From Diprion similis (lineage: Eukaryota; Arthropoda; Insecta; Hymenoptera; Diprionidae): 64,000 nt of DNA. The notes under the pieces were generated by a model. The model searched no databases. It was not told the origin of the DNA and worked only from the letters and a program-made list of their open reading frames with translations. Position 1 is the stretch's first letter. Each line of letters begins with the position of its first letter. The translations under genes and the position numbers were made by a program. The DNA is taken from contig NC_060116.1 of assembly GCF_021155765.1 (NCBI RefSeq), positions 5,704,001-5,768,000 of the forward strand, given 5' to 3'. Positions 40,194 to 54,200 of the stretch are shown here, in pieces.

Positions 40194-40430
40194 GGAGGTG
40201 TAACAAAAATCGATCACTTCGTTCGACGTGCAGGATGCGTGAAGCCGACGAGACACACACGTACGCCGCCTCCACCTCCACCTCCACCTCCTACCTCCCC
40301 CCATCGACAAGCACAGCATCTTTGTCCTCCCCCGGATCCTGCAGCGTTCGCTAATCCATCAGCATCGAACAGCCTCTCTCCGCTTCGCGTCGGCGTCGCT
40401 CCGTCATCTCCACTTATATAGCTACACCGC

Positions 40431-43400
40431 TTCTAGGATCTAAGATTACACGCGGAGAAGATCGAGACCGTTTTAATTGCCCCCTGAGTTAGCGACCCTT
40501 ATATTATACCCTCTTGCCTCGACGAGATATCGAGCTTTTCCCTCCTGCAGTATAAATATCCTGCACGCTCGGACGGCGAACATTGCACAGGACGTCGTGC
40601 TGACTGCCAGGACGACATTTTATCACTCCGAGATTTTCGTTGGTCTTGAGCTTTGCGGCGATAATCATATAATACACCTGAGACGAGACACAAAGAAGCG
40701 GGTCACGTACCTCCGACTCTTTACGCTTTCGGATGATATTGCTAATAAACTCTTGGTCTTCCATCTTGGTGACCTCGAGTTTGGTTTAATTTTTCGCAAG
40801 CTCGTCGGAACCGGAGTGGTCTAGAAAAAAGTTTTCCGATAACAACAATTCTGAATCTTCGGCCACAAACTTTTTCTGAAACAATTTGTTAGCCGAAAGA
40901 TTTTTAAAAAATACGAAATTGAAGAAAAAAAAAAAAAATTATATCTTCATTTTTTTCGAAAGCTCTGAACGTTTTCTTAGATTAGTCAAATTTTTAACAT
41001 AACTCCATGAAAAAAGCTGTTACCTCGTTTAGCGACACATTTTCAAAGTTCAATAGGTCGGAGAAATATTATGACCAAGCAAATTGCAACAAAATCGGGA
41101 TAAAATATTACAGAAAAAAAAAAATGGTCTCGATATAAAATTTAACGGTCGTTCAATATGAAAGTGAATAATAAGTTTAATTGCGAAAAACCATCAGATT
41201 TATTTACTGATTTACACAGAAAACTCGAAGCCCTAGGTAAACAAAAAAAATATATCTACATATATATACTCTCAAAATATTTCCCGGTTTATTTTTAAAC
41301 CAACATGAAATTTCTAGGAAGGCAAAGACACGTCGAATAAAAGTGATAAGTTATTCGAGTCCGATATTGTCTTAGAAGTTAAAAGTACGCTAGAGTTCTG
41401 AAAATGTAAAACTTTCTTTTCTCGAACTGGTATGGAATAAAAAATCATTTACCGAGCCTCACCAATTTGCAACTTTCAAAAGCGCGCCAATCACATTACA
41501 AATACGGATGCCAAATCGGCGATCTACATCCAATCGCGTGTGTAAAAAGGGTTACAACAAATCGTCCTTTATCCAAGCAGTTTTATTATTTTCCTCCCAG
41601 TGGTTCCCAGCGTAAAAAAGTGGGCGGTCTGTCTGGGCGGTGTAGGATTGTGACCGAAATTGGCCTATTCGAACGGGGCACAATATTTTGACACTGCCTG
41701 ATTAGGGACGCGTGCTTGTCTAAATTGTCCGCACGTGGCCAGCGTCGGTCGGGCCTTGACGGAGGCGAGATCTCGGCTCAACCTCTGTGTTTAATAAACA
41801 GGCGCGAATTCGCTCGTTGGCTTGACTTCCGCCCGACGTTCGATTTGGAAAAAACGGACAAACGACGAATCGAAAATAGAGAAAAGAAGCAATTTTACCA
41901 CCCTTATCATTCATTGGACAGCTATCGTAATAATTTCCTTATCTTTTCACCCCGTGACCTTGATCTCCTTCTAGCCATCCCGGCACTTTTAAAACCCACA
42001 ATTTATGCACTCCTCTATAGCCACCCTATAAACGTAGATCAAAGCTACCCGACGTGCATTGCACATCCATGGACCAGATTCGTCTGTGTATGTATAAGTT
42101 TGGGGTACACGGGTTCAGGCAGGGAATCGAAACTACGTACACAGGGAGGATCCCGATGATGACGATGAGGGCTGATGCACAGCTCCGGGAGGAAACGAGG
42201 CAGGAAGACAGGCGAACAGCCGAACAACCGGACCCGAAGGGGGAGAACCAGATCGGTGAGGCGTGGTCGAAATCTGTCACACTTGCCGCGAACAAACTAG
42301 ACCGGGGATTTCGCCGCACAATATAGCCCGGAAATTATAGAGGCCGGGCCGGAATCGCGGGCGCGCATATGGACCAGTGAAAAATCTTACTGCGATTCCA
42401 TCCGCGCTGTTTTATCCCAAAACTCCACTCGCGACGTGGCAATTTTCATCGAAGAGCAGATCTTGGACTGGAAATAAAGTTGTCGATCAGTGAACAAGGA
42501 GGTTGAGCAGCCCTCTGTTCGTGTAACCGAAGAAAAAAAGAGAAAAAAAAAAAAAAAAAAAAACACACACTTTAAACTCGCCTCTCGAAAGATAATTGCG
42601 GAGCACGCAGTCGCGGCGAAAAGTTTGATTCCACCAAACCGAGATAATAAAGAGGGTAAAATTGAGTTTGATTAACTACCGGTTTTGCCGCACGAGGAGA
42701 GCGGTTAATCGATTGATTTGCATTTGTCAACCTGACATCCGGAGGGACTGCGGCCTAAGTGCACGGATAGGGTATAACAAGGAGTGCATATGGCCGATCA
42801 AGAATACGGCGATATCTTCGATCTAATCGCAATCGCATCGCGATTCGTCCGCGTTAGCGTGAGCGCTTGTACAGTCGACGAACCCTTCTCTCCCCGGTTA
42901 GATCAAACGCGCACCCTAGGCTTTGGGATACGCAAAATAGCGGTTTGGCGTTACGATATGGAAATCTCTATGCGTCGAATTCCCGAGAATGGGACTGACG
43001 ACGCCTGCATATGTTATGCCCCCTGGGCTCTGACGACTTTGACGATGTGTGCACGTGTAATGACTCAAGTCTACGATCGTGCAATTAGAGTAACAAGAAC
43101 TCGTCCGGACGTTCAAGTTGGGTAATTGAAAATTAATTTTCCGACCTTCTTTGCCTTAATTATACAATTAATGTCACCGATTTCTTCCAGACTCGGTGGA
43201 GATTCAAAAATGACTCCAGATATCAGGTTGGGGGCTTCGATCCATGGGAAAGTTTGCAACACAAGATGCGATCAGACAAATGTATAAGCGAGGGAATAAC
43301 CGCACAAAGAAAAAGGAAAGAGAAGTCTCAATGGGGCAATTTTGGTTTTGAATTGGCCCGGTTTCACCATTGTGGACGAGAACGTGTAATTTCATGCCCC

Positions 43401-45209
43401 GTAAATTATAGCCTTGCAACACTGAGCACGCGCAATATGGGCGTTTTATTTTATGCTTACGAATGAAAGGCGAAAGTTTCTTTTGCGACTGCACGCAGCA
43501 CCCACAGCACTCGGAACTTTGTCAATAGTGAATTCAAACCGTCGGAACACGATTGACATTCATCATCCGTATCCAAGATCCAGCTGAGCAATGGCCTGCA
43601 TCTTCATGCAGCGTCAAAATTTGCACGTTTTTCATAATAACTGGCGAATTCAACTGTTTTAATGTTCAATTATACACATATGCCAGGTGCAATGAGCTCA
43701 TTTTTTAAAATAAACTAAAAAATGGACTTTATAAAAAAAAAAAGATCGTGCTATTGACGTTTACCAAAATTCGCTGATGTGAACTACTGTAGAGGAGCAC
43801 ATCTAATTTTTCTTTTACCTGGTACGTACTTTGGTAGAATACTGGTACATCGATAGTTCTTTTTAATTTTTCAATTGCCTGCCAAAAGGCCCCTAGTTTG
43901 CAAGTAACTCTGCACGGTCGGTCTTCAGTGATCAAGGTCTCGAGCGATGGATGGTCCTCCATGAAGCCTCACGCGAGCGAAGGAACAAGTAGAACGAATA
44001 GCCCAAGGCGATCGCTGGTAAGGTACAGATGACTGGTCTAGGTATACGTTACAATCAAATCCAGATAAGTAAAAAAGCAAAGGAAAAAGAAACGGGGAGA
44101 AGGCACATACTGAAAAAGCTATCCGCTCGCGAAACAAAATGAAAAGGAATAAAGGAAGATGGAAAAGAAAGAGAAGAAAAAAAAAACACGTACACAGATA
44201 CAGAGATGAGAAAGGGAATGAAAAAACACGCAAGCTACTTTCCGGAGGAATTTTCATTGGGTGGCTGCCATGTTGGATGCTGGGGGCTGCTCCAGGGGTT
44301 GGTGCTTATCGATTGGCTGTCACCCGGGCAACGCTTCAGACCGTGGACCAATGACGGGGGTGGATGCTGCCCGACGGAGGGTGTATCCAGCACACATCTG
44401 CAACTCTAAGTCGGCAGGATAACGACATTTCGCGGGCAGAATCCCACAAGAACTCGAATCGAACGGTTACCCGCTCCTACGCGCTTCGCGCCATTCTGTC
44501 CAATTATTTCGATATTTGAATTTTCAAGGACGGGCCCCGACTAATTGGATAACCGCAATAATAAGATTTGAATTTCGCATCAAGGCCGCGCTCTCGATTC
44601 GACGATCTCTGTCTCTCGACCAGCCCACCAGGCTGCCCTTGTGGATTCGCGATTTGCCGTTGTTACCTTATCTTCCGAACATCTGCACACTTTACTCTCA
44701 CTGGGTCACTTGTACGTTCGAACTTTGACTCGATTATGATCAATTCGGCAACTACTCCGAGACATACGCCCGCGTGCGCCGGTATCAACACTCGACAATC
44801 ATCTCAAGAGTAAGAGTGAAGCGTCGACAGCCGAGAGGGACTCGATCAAATATCACGGACCTTCCGACCACGGGAGAATCGCGGTGTCGTTTTGTGCCCC
44901 AGTCCTAGAAACGGACCTCAAAGGACCTCAAACGCCCGAGGCTTGTTTCTGTATTTCTGGAATTCGCGTCGCTCGTCCTTCCATCCGGACCATCGCAGCG
45001 TACAGTTCATTCTGTGGACCACTGTGACCAATCCAAGTGTGAAAAATCTACGAACGAATCCACGTGTCCCTCATCGGCATTGGAAGCATCCGATACAGGA
45101 CACCGCGATATTTCAACGGAGGTTTTATTCAAAACCTAGTGGACCCTTTCTCATACGCTTGTAGAGTTGGATCCCAAGACTTTGAATCGTCGATCTGGTG
45201 ACTCGGACG
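40431..45209. other. Upstream region of the Prop-like homeobox gene
   Basis: No supported exon. It contains poly-A patches (40926, 42540) and an open frame with ATG at 42790 of about 111 codons (MADQEYGDIFDLIAIAS...) with no domain and no splice context. The last few hundred bases (about 44800-45237) are GC-moderate and probably hold the promoter and 5' leader of the homeobox gene. Confidence 0.4.
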
Positions 45210-45236
45210 ATGAAACCAGTGAAAAGGAGAGGCTGA
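45210..45236 (+). promoter_or_regulatory. Upstream ORF abutting the Prop-like start codon
   Basis: ATG at 45210 starts eight codons ending in TGA at 45234-45236. A single base separates this stop from the proposed main ATG at 45238. If both are in the mature leader, translation of the homeodomain protein would depend on reinitiation or leaky scanning. Confidence 0.4.
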
Positions 45237-45237
45237 A

Positions 45238-48200
45238 ATGGAATTGAAGCAGTAAGTGAAGCCCTCGTAAATCGTATCGAAGAGTGCTCGACGTGCCGGG
45301 TGCAACACCCTTCGAACACTCTTTCCGATTCATCCGATCGCGTGCAATAAATATCGAAGATCCTTCGAGGATTGCCGATGAGCGGAGTCTGACTCTCGTA
45401 CCAAGCATCCGACCGTGGTTTTTCCTATCTTTCTTATACCAGAAATAAGTTCGAATCATGATATCATAAAGCGATCGAACAGATCAAATTCTATATCAGC
45501 AGACCTAAAGGTCACCCCGGCATCACCCTGGCTAACGATTTGTCAGGAAGTGCCGGCCCCGGTGGCGGAGTGGGCTCAGTAGGCTCCTCCGTAGGAAGTT
45601 CACTGTCGACGACGGCGCTGAGCTTGGATCACCAGCAGTTTAACATATTCCCAGCGATCTTCAGCAGACAGTTGAATTTCTCAGCAGCGAACTGCGGTCA
45701 AAACAAACTCATGGACGAGCTAAGGCCAAACCTCGGTCTTCTGGGAGTCGGCCTCGTCGAAAACGACTCGTTTCACCTAAACCATAACCAGGAAAAACGG
45801 AAATGCAGCAGTACCAGTTCCAACGAGCAGGACTTTGGTCTGTACGGAGTTCATCAGGGTCTCGAAGCCAGTCCACCGACGCCGGCGGCGACACCAGGTC
45901 GAAACAGCGTCGGCGCCACTACAACCGTTGGTAAGTTTAGTAAGGTAACACCTCATGGCTTCGTGAACCTGACTAAAACGTCGGTCAGCATGTAATATCC
46001 TCCGGAAGATCCCGTGTAAGGATGCGAATTCAAAGTCAGGACCACACTGTTCGTTCACACTCAGCGATAGACGCCGATCGCGAAGTTGCAGGTATCGTAA
46101 GTGATCCTGAAAAAGTGGGCAACGCGTAACCTTTGAAAGCAGATGAATTTTCCGCTTGTTGAACCTCGGCTACATATGTTGGGGGTCTGTCAAGTCCTCG
46201 TGTTTCAACAATGGTGCTGCGGACGTGTAGACATATGGTGGTACCTGTTTTATGGTCTATTACTGTGCGCTTACGGGAGGCTTTAGGGAGCTTAACGCCA
46301 GGGGTGACGGCAGTCGTCCGACGCGTCGCCGCCGACACCGAGCGACGAGGGTGCGATTCGGTGAAAGGGTGATTCTCGCTCATTATCTGCGCTCACTCGA
46401 AGCTGGTAGAGGACGAGCGCCACTCCTCTCGAGTGGTGGAAAAAAGATGTCAATTAGAATATAGCAGTAAACAAACAAAAGTCGAAGGCTGTTTAAATAT
46501 TTTTTCCTCAGCACAAGTGTTACATAATATGTCTTCATCTGCATATCCATACTCTTTGTGCCATTTCGTGACTTTTCACATGTCGAAGTGACTTTCCACT
46601 TCTGCTAGACGTGTCCCAACGTCCAGCACGTGATGTTACAGAGGTGTTAGTACAGTCAACGCGGATATGTTTTGCACTTGTAAATATCTTGAAGAGGATA
46701 ACAGGGTGCGAAGAACCGAGTATCTGCCCGCGAATATACCTATGGAAGGGTTTTACCTGAAAACGATTCGCGCTTAGGTCGTTCCTCATGTATTATTCGG
46801 TGGTCCCGTCGGATTCGAATTAGCATACTTTCGCAGTTCATGGCGAGTGAAAACGGGACGAAATCGCGTTTGCCAATTGGCGGCGTTGGAGACCCCGGCT
46901 TCTCAACGGGCTGTAAAAATATCCAAACTGATTTTTCAACGACGGGTTTTCAATGTCTCAATGAAAATTGATATCTGACTCATTAAAATTGAGAGTTAGA
47001 TATCATTGTCGAATCAAATCTGAACATCACGTGCATCGGAGTTCTTCGAAAGACATTCTTATGAACTCGATTGACGATTTGACAGACCATTAGCGGTATC
47101 TCCGAGATAATTCGGTAGCTGCAAATTGTAATCCGCAACAGATGCAACCCGGCAAGTTATCCCCGCAGCTGTATTCGCAGTTCAACTAATAGTAAGTATT
47201 CCTTCAACTGTCACAGTAAGTTCATTTCCTACTGTGATTTCAATTCCCAATTTACCGCGTTCGAACGGCTTGAGCCAACGAGGCGAGCGTCTCTAGTGCA
47301 GCTGCACCACGCGTTAAAATTGTCGCCAATTTCGCGAGTAGATGCTTCGCTGCTGCACAAGGGTGTCGGTAGATTGGCCGATCAGCAGATGGCCACTCCA
47401 GATAGAACCGACGACCCGGAGCGACCAGGAGAGAGACGGAGAGTGTCGCTTTGAAGCGCTTCGAAACTTTAGAGTGTCCCGCCGGGAACGACTTTCTGGA
47501 GTCGGAGGAGGATGAGAGGATGAAAAGGGGAGCGGGACGAAGTGCCCGGATAGAAAGTTTCCTAAGTTTTAGACGCCGCGACATCATCAGCTCAGAAAGC
47601 TTCGCCTTGGCTTTTTCATCGTTACTGTAACCGCACCGATGCGATGGTAGTCTTCGTAACCAGGCCGAGTTTAAAAAAAAAATCGTGATTTTTTTTGTCC
47701 GCCACTTTATTCGTGCGGTTGCTTTTATCGCTGCCTCGATGTAACCTGAAATGCGAAGCTCGAAGCTCGTGAATACACACCTACGTGCAGAGTGTGGTGT
47801 GTACGAGATCGGTGCATTGAACTTGACCGAGTTTCCTTAAACGCTGGGTAACTGGGAAACTGGGCAAGGTAGCTATGTAAAGTGGACAGTATTCATCCTT
47901 GAACATTGAATTACCATGTAATATCATTAGGTCATTAGCACGATAACCAAGTTAGTATAGTGCGAGGGACTTCGCTGGCTGCGCTTACCCCATCCGTTCG
48001 TAAAGCTCGGGAGATTCAGTCCCGTGGAACACTCGCACGACTGCGTATCTCGATTTCCGACCGCGAACTTCAAGGCAAACGACGATGTTCTTTGTCTTTC
48101 GAAAATCACCCCTGGACCTCGGCCAATCAGCTCTAACCGGGTTCGTGCATTCGGTGATGATCCGAGCCTGATCATTCGTTCGCTCTTACTACTGAAAAGC

Positions 48201-51200
48201 GCTGCACAGCTTGATGTGATCTACGTGTGTGAGGGTGCCAGAGACACGGCAAATATCTAATTTTGAATTTCATGATTAGCGTCGAGTCCCATCATCGCCA
48301 AGCTCAAAGTTCTGGCAGCGCTTTACTTTTTCAAAGTGGAAAACTACTGGGCCAACTTTTCACACTTTTCACGTTAGTGGGTGGTTCAATTTCCGAAAGT
48401 CGATCTCTTGGAGTCCCGAAGTCGATAAAGGGCGGCGAATAATTTTGCTGATTAATTTCTCGATGTGGTCGAAAGTGCTGCATGTAAATTACACCACAGG
48501 CCAGAAGTGACATTTTGATTTGAGTGGAAGCCATTGCATTTCAGGAGCAGAAGGGGCCTTCAAGAAATTGAAACCAGAACCTTGTGCATCGAGTCCACAC
48601 ATCGGCCACACACCGACAACCGCTAGTTGCCCGACGCCTGCACGACGGCGTCACAGAACCACCTTCACCCAGGTATTATTTTTCTTTCGAAATAAAAAAC
48701 ATAAACAACAAACGCGTTTCGAAAATTCTTAGCTATTATTTTGCGCCGAGAATTTAACAAGCTGTGCGGTAAATTGAAATCAACATGAATTAACTTACCT
48801 CCTATGACTAACTGCGAGTTATTTTCGGTTGACTAGTTACAGGTTTTTTTAAACAAGAGAAAAGAAAAGTTCGCAGACATGAAATTGAATTTCACCGTAC
48901 AATTAACAACGTAGTTTTTCACATCTCGCTTCGTGACTGTACGATAATCTCGAAACTTTGTATCGCATTAGAACGGGAATGACTATAGTTTAATTGTATA
49001 GGAATTGAATTGTAAATCTAGACTGTAACTGAGAGAGAAAACTCTTTGACCATACTCCTCAATGCCAATAAATTTTCATAAAATTTTTCCCCCGCAGGAA
49101 CAACTAGCAGAACTCGAATCAGCCTTCGCGAAATCCCATTACCCGGACATCTACTGCCGGGAGGAGTTGGCGCGGAGCACCAAACTTAACGAGGCCAGAA
49201 TTCAGGTGAGTTTCCCTTTCTGATATACGTACGAACGGTAATCAATTCAAGATGGATGCCAGGTATCTTGGCATCAAACTATCGTCGAACGTCACAGTCA
49301 GAACGGACATCCCTGCACCGCAGGAGCGTCGGGAATCAAATTAAATAGTTGCGTATAACGCCAGGCGGCGAAGATCGCTTCCTAAGTGCGTCAAATTCCG
49401 ACTTACGTGTCCCGCATACGTCTTCAATCATCTCTGTCACGCCACTGGCACCGATTAATTATCGGGAAACAATATTCGCGGTTTACGCGAGTTTGGGTTC
49501 TTGCCTCCCCTTTTTTTTCAAACGGAAAGAATTCGCACTGCATATCCTAAACAAACAAAGTCGAACAAAGCTCAGAGAACGGAGTGCCGAAACGTGTCAA
49601 CGCGAACGTGTTAAGCGGATCATCCTTAATGAACTTGGACGTTGATGCTGGACCATCCACTGGCGCCTAGTCGCGTTGTCATGGCGTCCAACACGCCGAA
49701 ACGTATTACATTTGATTTTGACTGAAGAGCGACCACGTCCTGCTCTTTAGCTGCAAGCATCGGCGTGTCCTTCGTTAGCCAGATTGTAATAAGCCGGATG
49801 CCGTCGAGACCAAGCGCCGCAACGCATCTCGCTAATTCCAGCAAAACATGGAATTTGCATTGAAATCAAGTTGACGATATGGGAAGGTAGCGTCGGTGTT
49901 GGAAGTAGGATTTCGAGTTACGGTAACCAAGTTTTCCGTACTTTATTGCTTATCTATTGTTCTGCTGTTTTTGAATAGGAATATCGAGACGAACGCACCG
50001 CGGCGACGAGGAAAACTCGTAGTTGTGATCGCGGGTGAAAATTTGAGAGAACCGTCACCCCTCGTTAGGGGCATCGGAAAAAACACACGTGGGTAGGATA
50101 CGTGTGCACGTCTTTTTGCTCGTGACTCATGCGTAATTGAATCAAAGACGCTTTGGGGTTGCGAAATTTGATTACGAAGCAACTGTCGGTCCAAGATACC
50201 CTCCCTCTCTGACTTGTTCAACGGCAAACTGCGAACAACGAACTACATGCTGTAACTAACGTCCGTGACAGTGAAACTGAAGTATTTACGCAGAGAGAAA
50301 TCTTGCGTGCTTATAAGAAAAATGCCGCATAATATAAAAACTTTTTCGCTGTAAGATCAAAGTTTTTTGGTCTACTATTTCTTTTGATGTGGGATAACTG
50401 GACGAGAGAAAAACACAGGAAAAAATTTGAAAGGAAAATTCCAGACTATAAGATGGTTGTTTTGAAAAGAGAAAAGAAAAAGTAAAGAAAAAGTAAAGAA
50501 AAAAAAACTCGAAATTGAAGGTTCACCTTACAAATTTGACGTGAGTGACTTAAGGATAGGATTACTCGAGAAAAAAATTTGTATAGACTTAATTTGGAGA
50601 ATGGAGTTTGAAGCCAAGATATTCAGCTTCGAATATATGGTCGATACTATACTATGATAAAATATACGTTCGAGATGAAAAGAAGGCCGTGATTTTTGCC
50701 AATTTTTTATTACAAAAAAGAGTAGAAAAAAAACATGAAAACGTTATATTGACTTACGGGGGTGCAATTTACGGAAACCCAATTTTGCACACTGCAGCCT
50801 GCTCGGCACGGTTAAATAGCAAAATTTCCATACAAACTTATTTCAATCTGTATAAAAGTAAACACGTTCATCGATTTATGAAGTAACACCGTTAACGTTT
50901 TCCTCGATTCTGCTATAACGAAACAGATATTTTTATGGAAACATGACGGCGTTTGCGGATGTTGTGCAGCAATATCTCGCTTGAGTGTTTCAACGAAATG
51001 CATATTAGCGTTATGTAAAAAAAAAAGAAAAAAGTTTCAGAAGTTGATTGCACGAGTGCGTCTGGGAGAACAGCTTCGTAATGACATGTTTCTGTAACGA
51101 AAGAAATGAAGAAAAAATCTGTGATAGAAAATTGCAAGATAATAACAAAAAAAAAAAAAATAAAAAACAAAAAGAAGACCTGCACTTGTTAATCATATGC

Positions 51201-54200
51201 AGGGTAATGAAATTGGTGATTTGGTCGATGCAAAAACTGAGGTCAAAAAACCTTGTCGCCAGTCGTGAAATCACATCGGAGTAAAGGTGCAATTATTTAG
51301 CGATTACTTTTGCGTTTGCAGAGTCGGCGAGATACGAGAGAAGCAAATTACCGATGCAGTATTATAACGATTCGTAAAATTTGGCGCAGTTGCATACTAC
51401 CAACACTGACTGTGAATCGGAGAACGCGAATGTTAATGATTTTCGTATTCTGCCTCTCGGATACTTTCTTTCTTGCTAGATTCACTTTTCACTCGGCATG
51501 CTTAAATAAATTTTTTTTCTCCTCCGAAGTCCGGATTTTGGTTCCCCTTTGGATTTCGCCCGGGACCACGCGCTTCTAGTTTCGCTCTGAGTGGTACGTA
51601 TTAACCAGGCGGCAATCTCGCCTGCGTTTCAGTCGTTTGATATATAATTCAGGGCGTTGTTTGCGTTAAAAGCCCAGCAACCGCCATGGCTTAACCCTGT
51701 TAAACTCCGATGCCAAGTAAAACGCGGTTTGCTTTTAGTATCTCTCTCTCACTCTCTCGCTCTCTCCCTCTCTCGACATAACATATAAACTATGCACAAA
51801 GCTTTCCCGAGCCCCGGGCCTTATTTCAGTCTCCCCCAAAAGAACAGCAACGATTTATCTCTCATTCCCTTAAATTTACCATTTTTCAAGTGGTTTATTA
51901 TTTACAACATCCACGGGACTCTTGCGCGATCGTTTGCTTGTAATTCAATGAAGGGGACTCGGTAACTCTTATATACGTATAGCATCGTCAAAGAGTTACT
52001 CCAATTATCTAACTTTCTGCTCGATATTCGCCTACAACATGTGTTTACACACCGTAGATTAGCACTTTCAATCACGAAAACCATCAGACACTGGTTATCA
52101 ATTTCATGATGAAAATATTGGAGAAAAATTTTTACCTCAATAATTCTATAATTTTTATTAAACTGATTTACTGAAAGACGTATTCAAAGAACGTAGTAAC
52201 TTTTGACGTCGAAGGTTGTTTTAACTTTAAACGCTGGGAATTGAACAAACATAATATCGATGTAGAAAAAAATTTGAGATCTTTGATTCGAAATTCAATG
52301 TCTGTCAAATTTTAATTACCATTTTCTGATAACGGTGCAAATTTCATTAGAAAGGAATTCAAGTCCGTCCCGAAAAATGTAGTCAATGTGTTTCACGTAT
52401 GGTGTGCAAGTATCAGTCATAACCATATACAAGACGTGTCTTATTCGCAAAGAAATTGTCGAATTAATCGTATACAATAAGTACTTATAGAAAAATAAAT
52501 CTAAGGAATAAAGAAAAATAGGTGAGAAATGAAAGACAAGGCGAATCTTATCACGGTATGAAATCGTGGTGTTTTGCTGCACGGTGTTTTGTCGTATACC
52601 TGTAGGATGGCGCGTAACACGGATCTGCCTATAAATATATATGGGGTAATACATAGGCGGCATGTGTACATTAGATATACTGTACATAGATCTGGGGTGT
52701 AGATGAGAAGATGAGGACAGATGTGTGTGCGTGGCGGTTGATAAAGTTGAGACGAGTTGTGGAAAGGGATGGCGAATATACGAAGACGCGGGGATGACAT
52801 AGCACCGGAGGCTGCCATTATATCCGAGCCGCCATTTTAAATTAGATTTTCTCCGCCCTAGCTAGATCCGAGCCGTCTCAAGCTTGCGAGGACCTCCTAT
52901 TCCCGCCGAGGACGAGGAGGACTTTTCCAACGGAGAAATAGGCCTACCCCTGCGGCAAAGCCACCCTCCTTCAATCCTCTCGCCGAATCCCCCGATCCTC
53001 GCCTCCCACGATTATATGCTTCCTTTATTCGCGGTATGCTGTCAGAAACTGCAGAGCGGAATCATCCGCGCCTGAATATTTACGCAATATGTTACACAAG
53101 CCTGTGAAATATAACTTGTAATTTCCCCCTTAAGTAGGTAACGATGTTTGTTTTTATTTATGTATTTAGGTATGTCGAATTAAAATATAGCGCTAGCTTT
53201 TTTTTACACCACATCGAGGTTTGTTTTTATGCAGGAATGTTGAACAATTTCTATGAAAAAAACAAGAAAAACAAATACAATGAATATAGAACTGATTGTT
53301 TATGTATAGAATGAAGAGCATTAGTTTTAAACAAGACTTAATAGACTAGATGAATCAAAATGACTTGTGACGTATTTTTATACTTTCTTTAAAACTCCTG
53401 TTCATTCTTTTTCTCTTGTACTTACGTAGCTATAAGTATGCTTGAAGTCACCATAACCAACATGTAGTGAAGGTAGATGAATATTTAAATATCAACACTA
53501 CTATTAACATATTATTTAACACAGAAATTAGAAGTTGACTCTAGTAGTACTAAGAAACCAGACAAACAACCCTGAGAAAATTTACGTGATAGAATTTTTT
53601 TAATATTTCTTTCATAGATTCGTACCGAGTACCTACGGAAATTACTACTCAGTTTTGTGGGGGGAAAACAATCGCAGGCCTGTGTTATAGTTAAAAAAAT
53701 CTCACCGAGCAATTACAGTATAAAAAATTAGACTTTTAAATTTGTCAATTCTCACGAGAATATAGACATAGAAAATACTGTAGTTACGAAGAAAAAGCTT
53801 GGGCATCGTTGGTTCAATTCAAATCGCTTCGAAATGGTTGTAAATGTTGTAGATTCGTTCGATTTCACTCTACGACGGCTGTATTGAGGATGTATTAATC
53901 ACGATTTTCCAATCTTTTGAATAATTGATAAATCTCTGAAGAAATTTCGATGAGACCGAATTTTAGTATGAAATTTTTGTCGCCACTTAATTCTTTTCGC
54001 GTTTCACAATAGTTGAGATATTTTCCAAAGTTTTCAAACAATATAGTGAGAAGACTTCGAGCAAACAAACGACTTCTTAATACGGTAGCCGTAAGACTTT
54101 GAGCGCAATCAAGAACATAACGATCATGCTTGTGTACCCAAGTTTCTGTACAACCGATAACGGAAGTTTGAAATATCGTCGAACGATTATTTACAGTCTC

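Larger units (their letters stand above)
39600..40430. promoter_or_regulatory. GC-rich, CpG-rich island-like block
   Basis: Base composition rises sharply against the AT-rich surroundings, with dense CG dinucleotides, G-rich arrays (39737-39775), the GAGGGT hexamer array and a CTCCAC array (about 40264-40290). Such blocks in insects often mark promoters or 5' exons. The plus-strand ORF from 40047 lies inside it. Confidence 0.35.

Noticed and set aside
39798-40319. 173- and 160-codon minus-strand frames in the GC-rich island
   Set aside because: They are composition-driven Pro/Arg/Ser and Leu/Thr repeats opposite the hexamer array, with no start context or domain.
42790-43125. 111-codon frame starting MADQEYGDIF
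   Set aside because: The start context is fair, but there is no domain, no splice context and no sign of conservation that can be judged here; kept only as a note.
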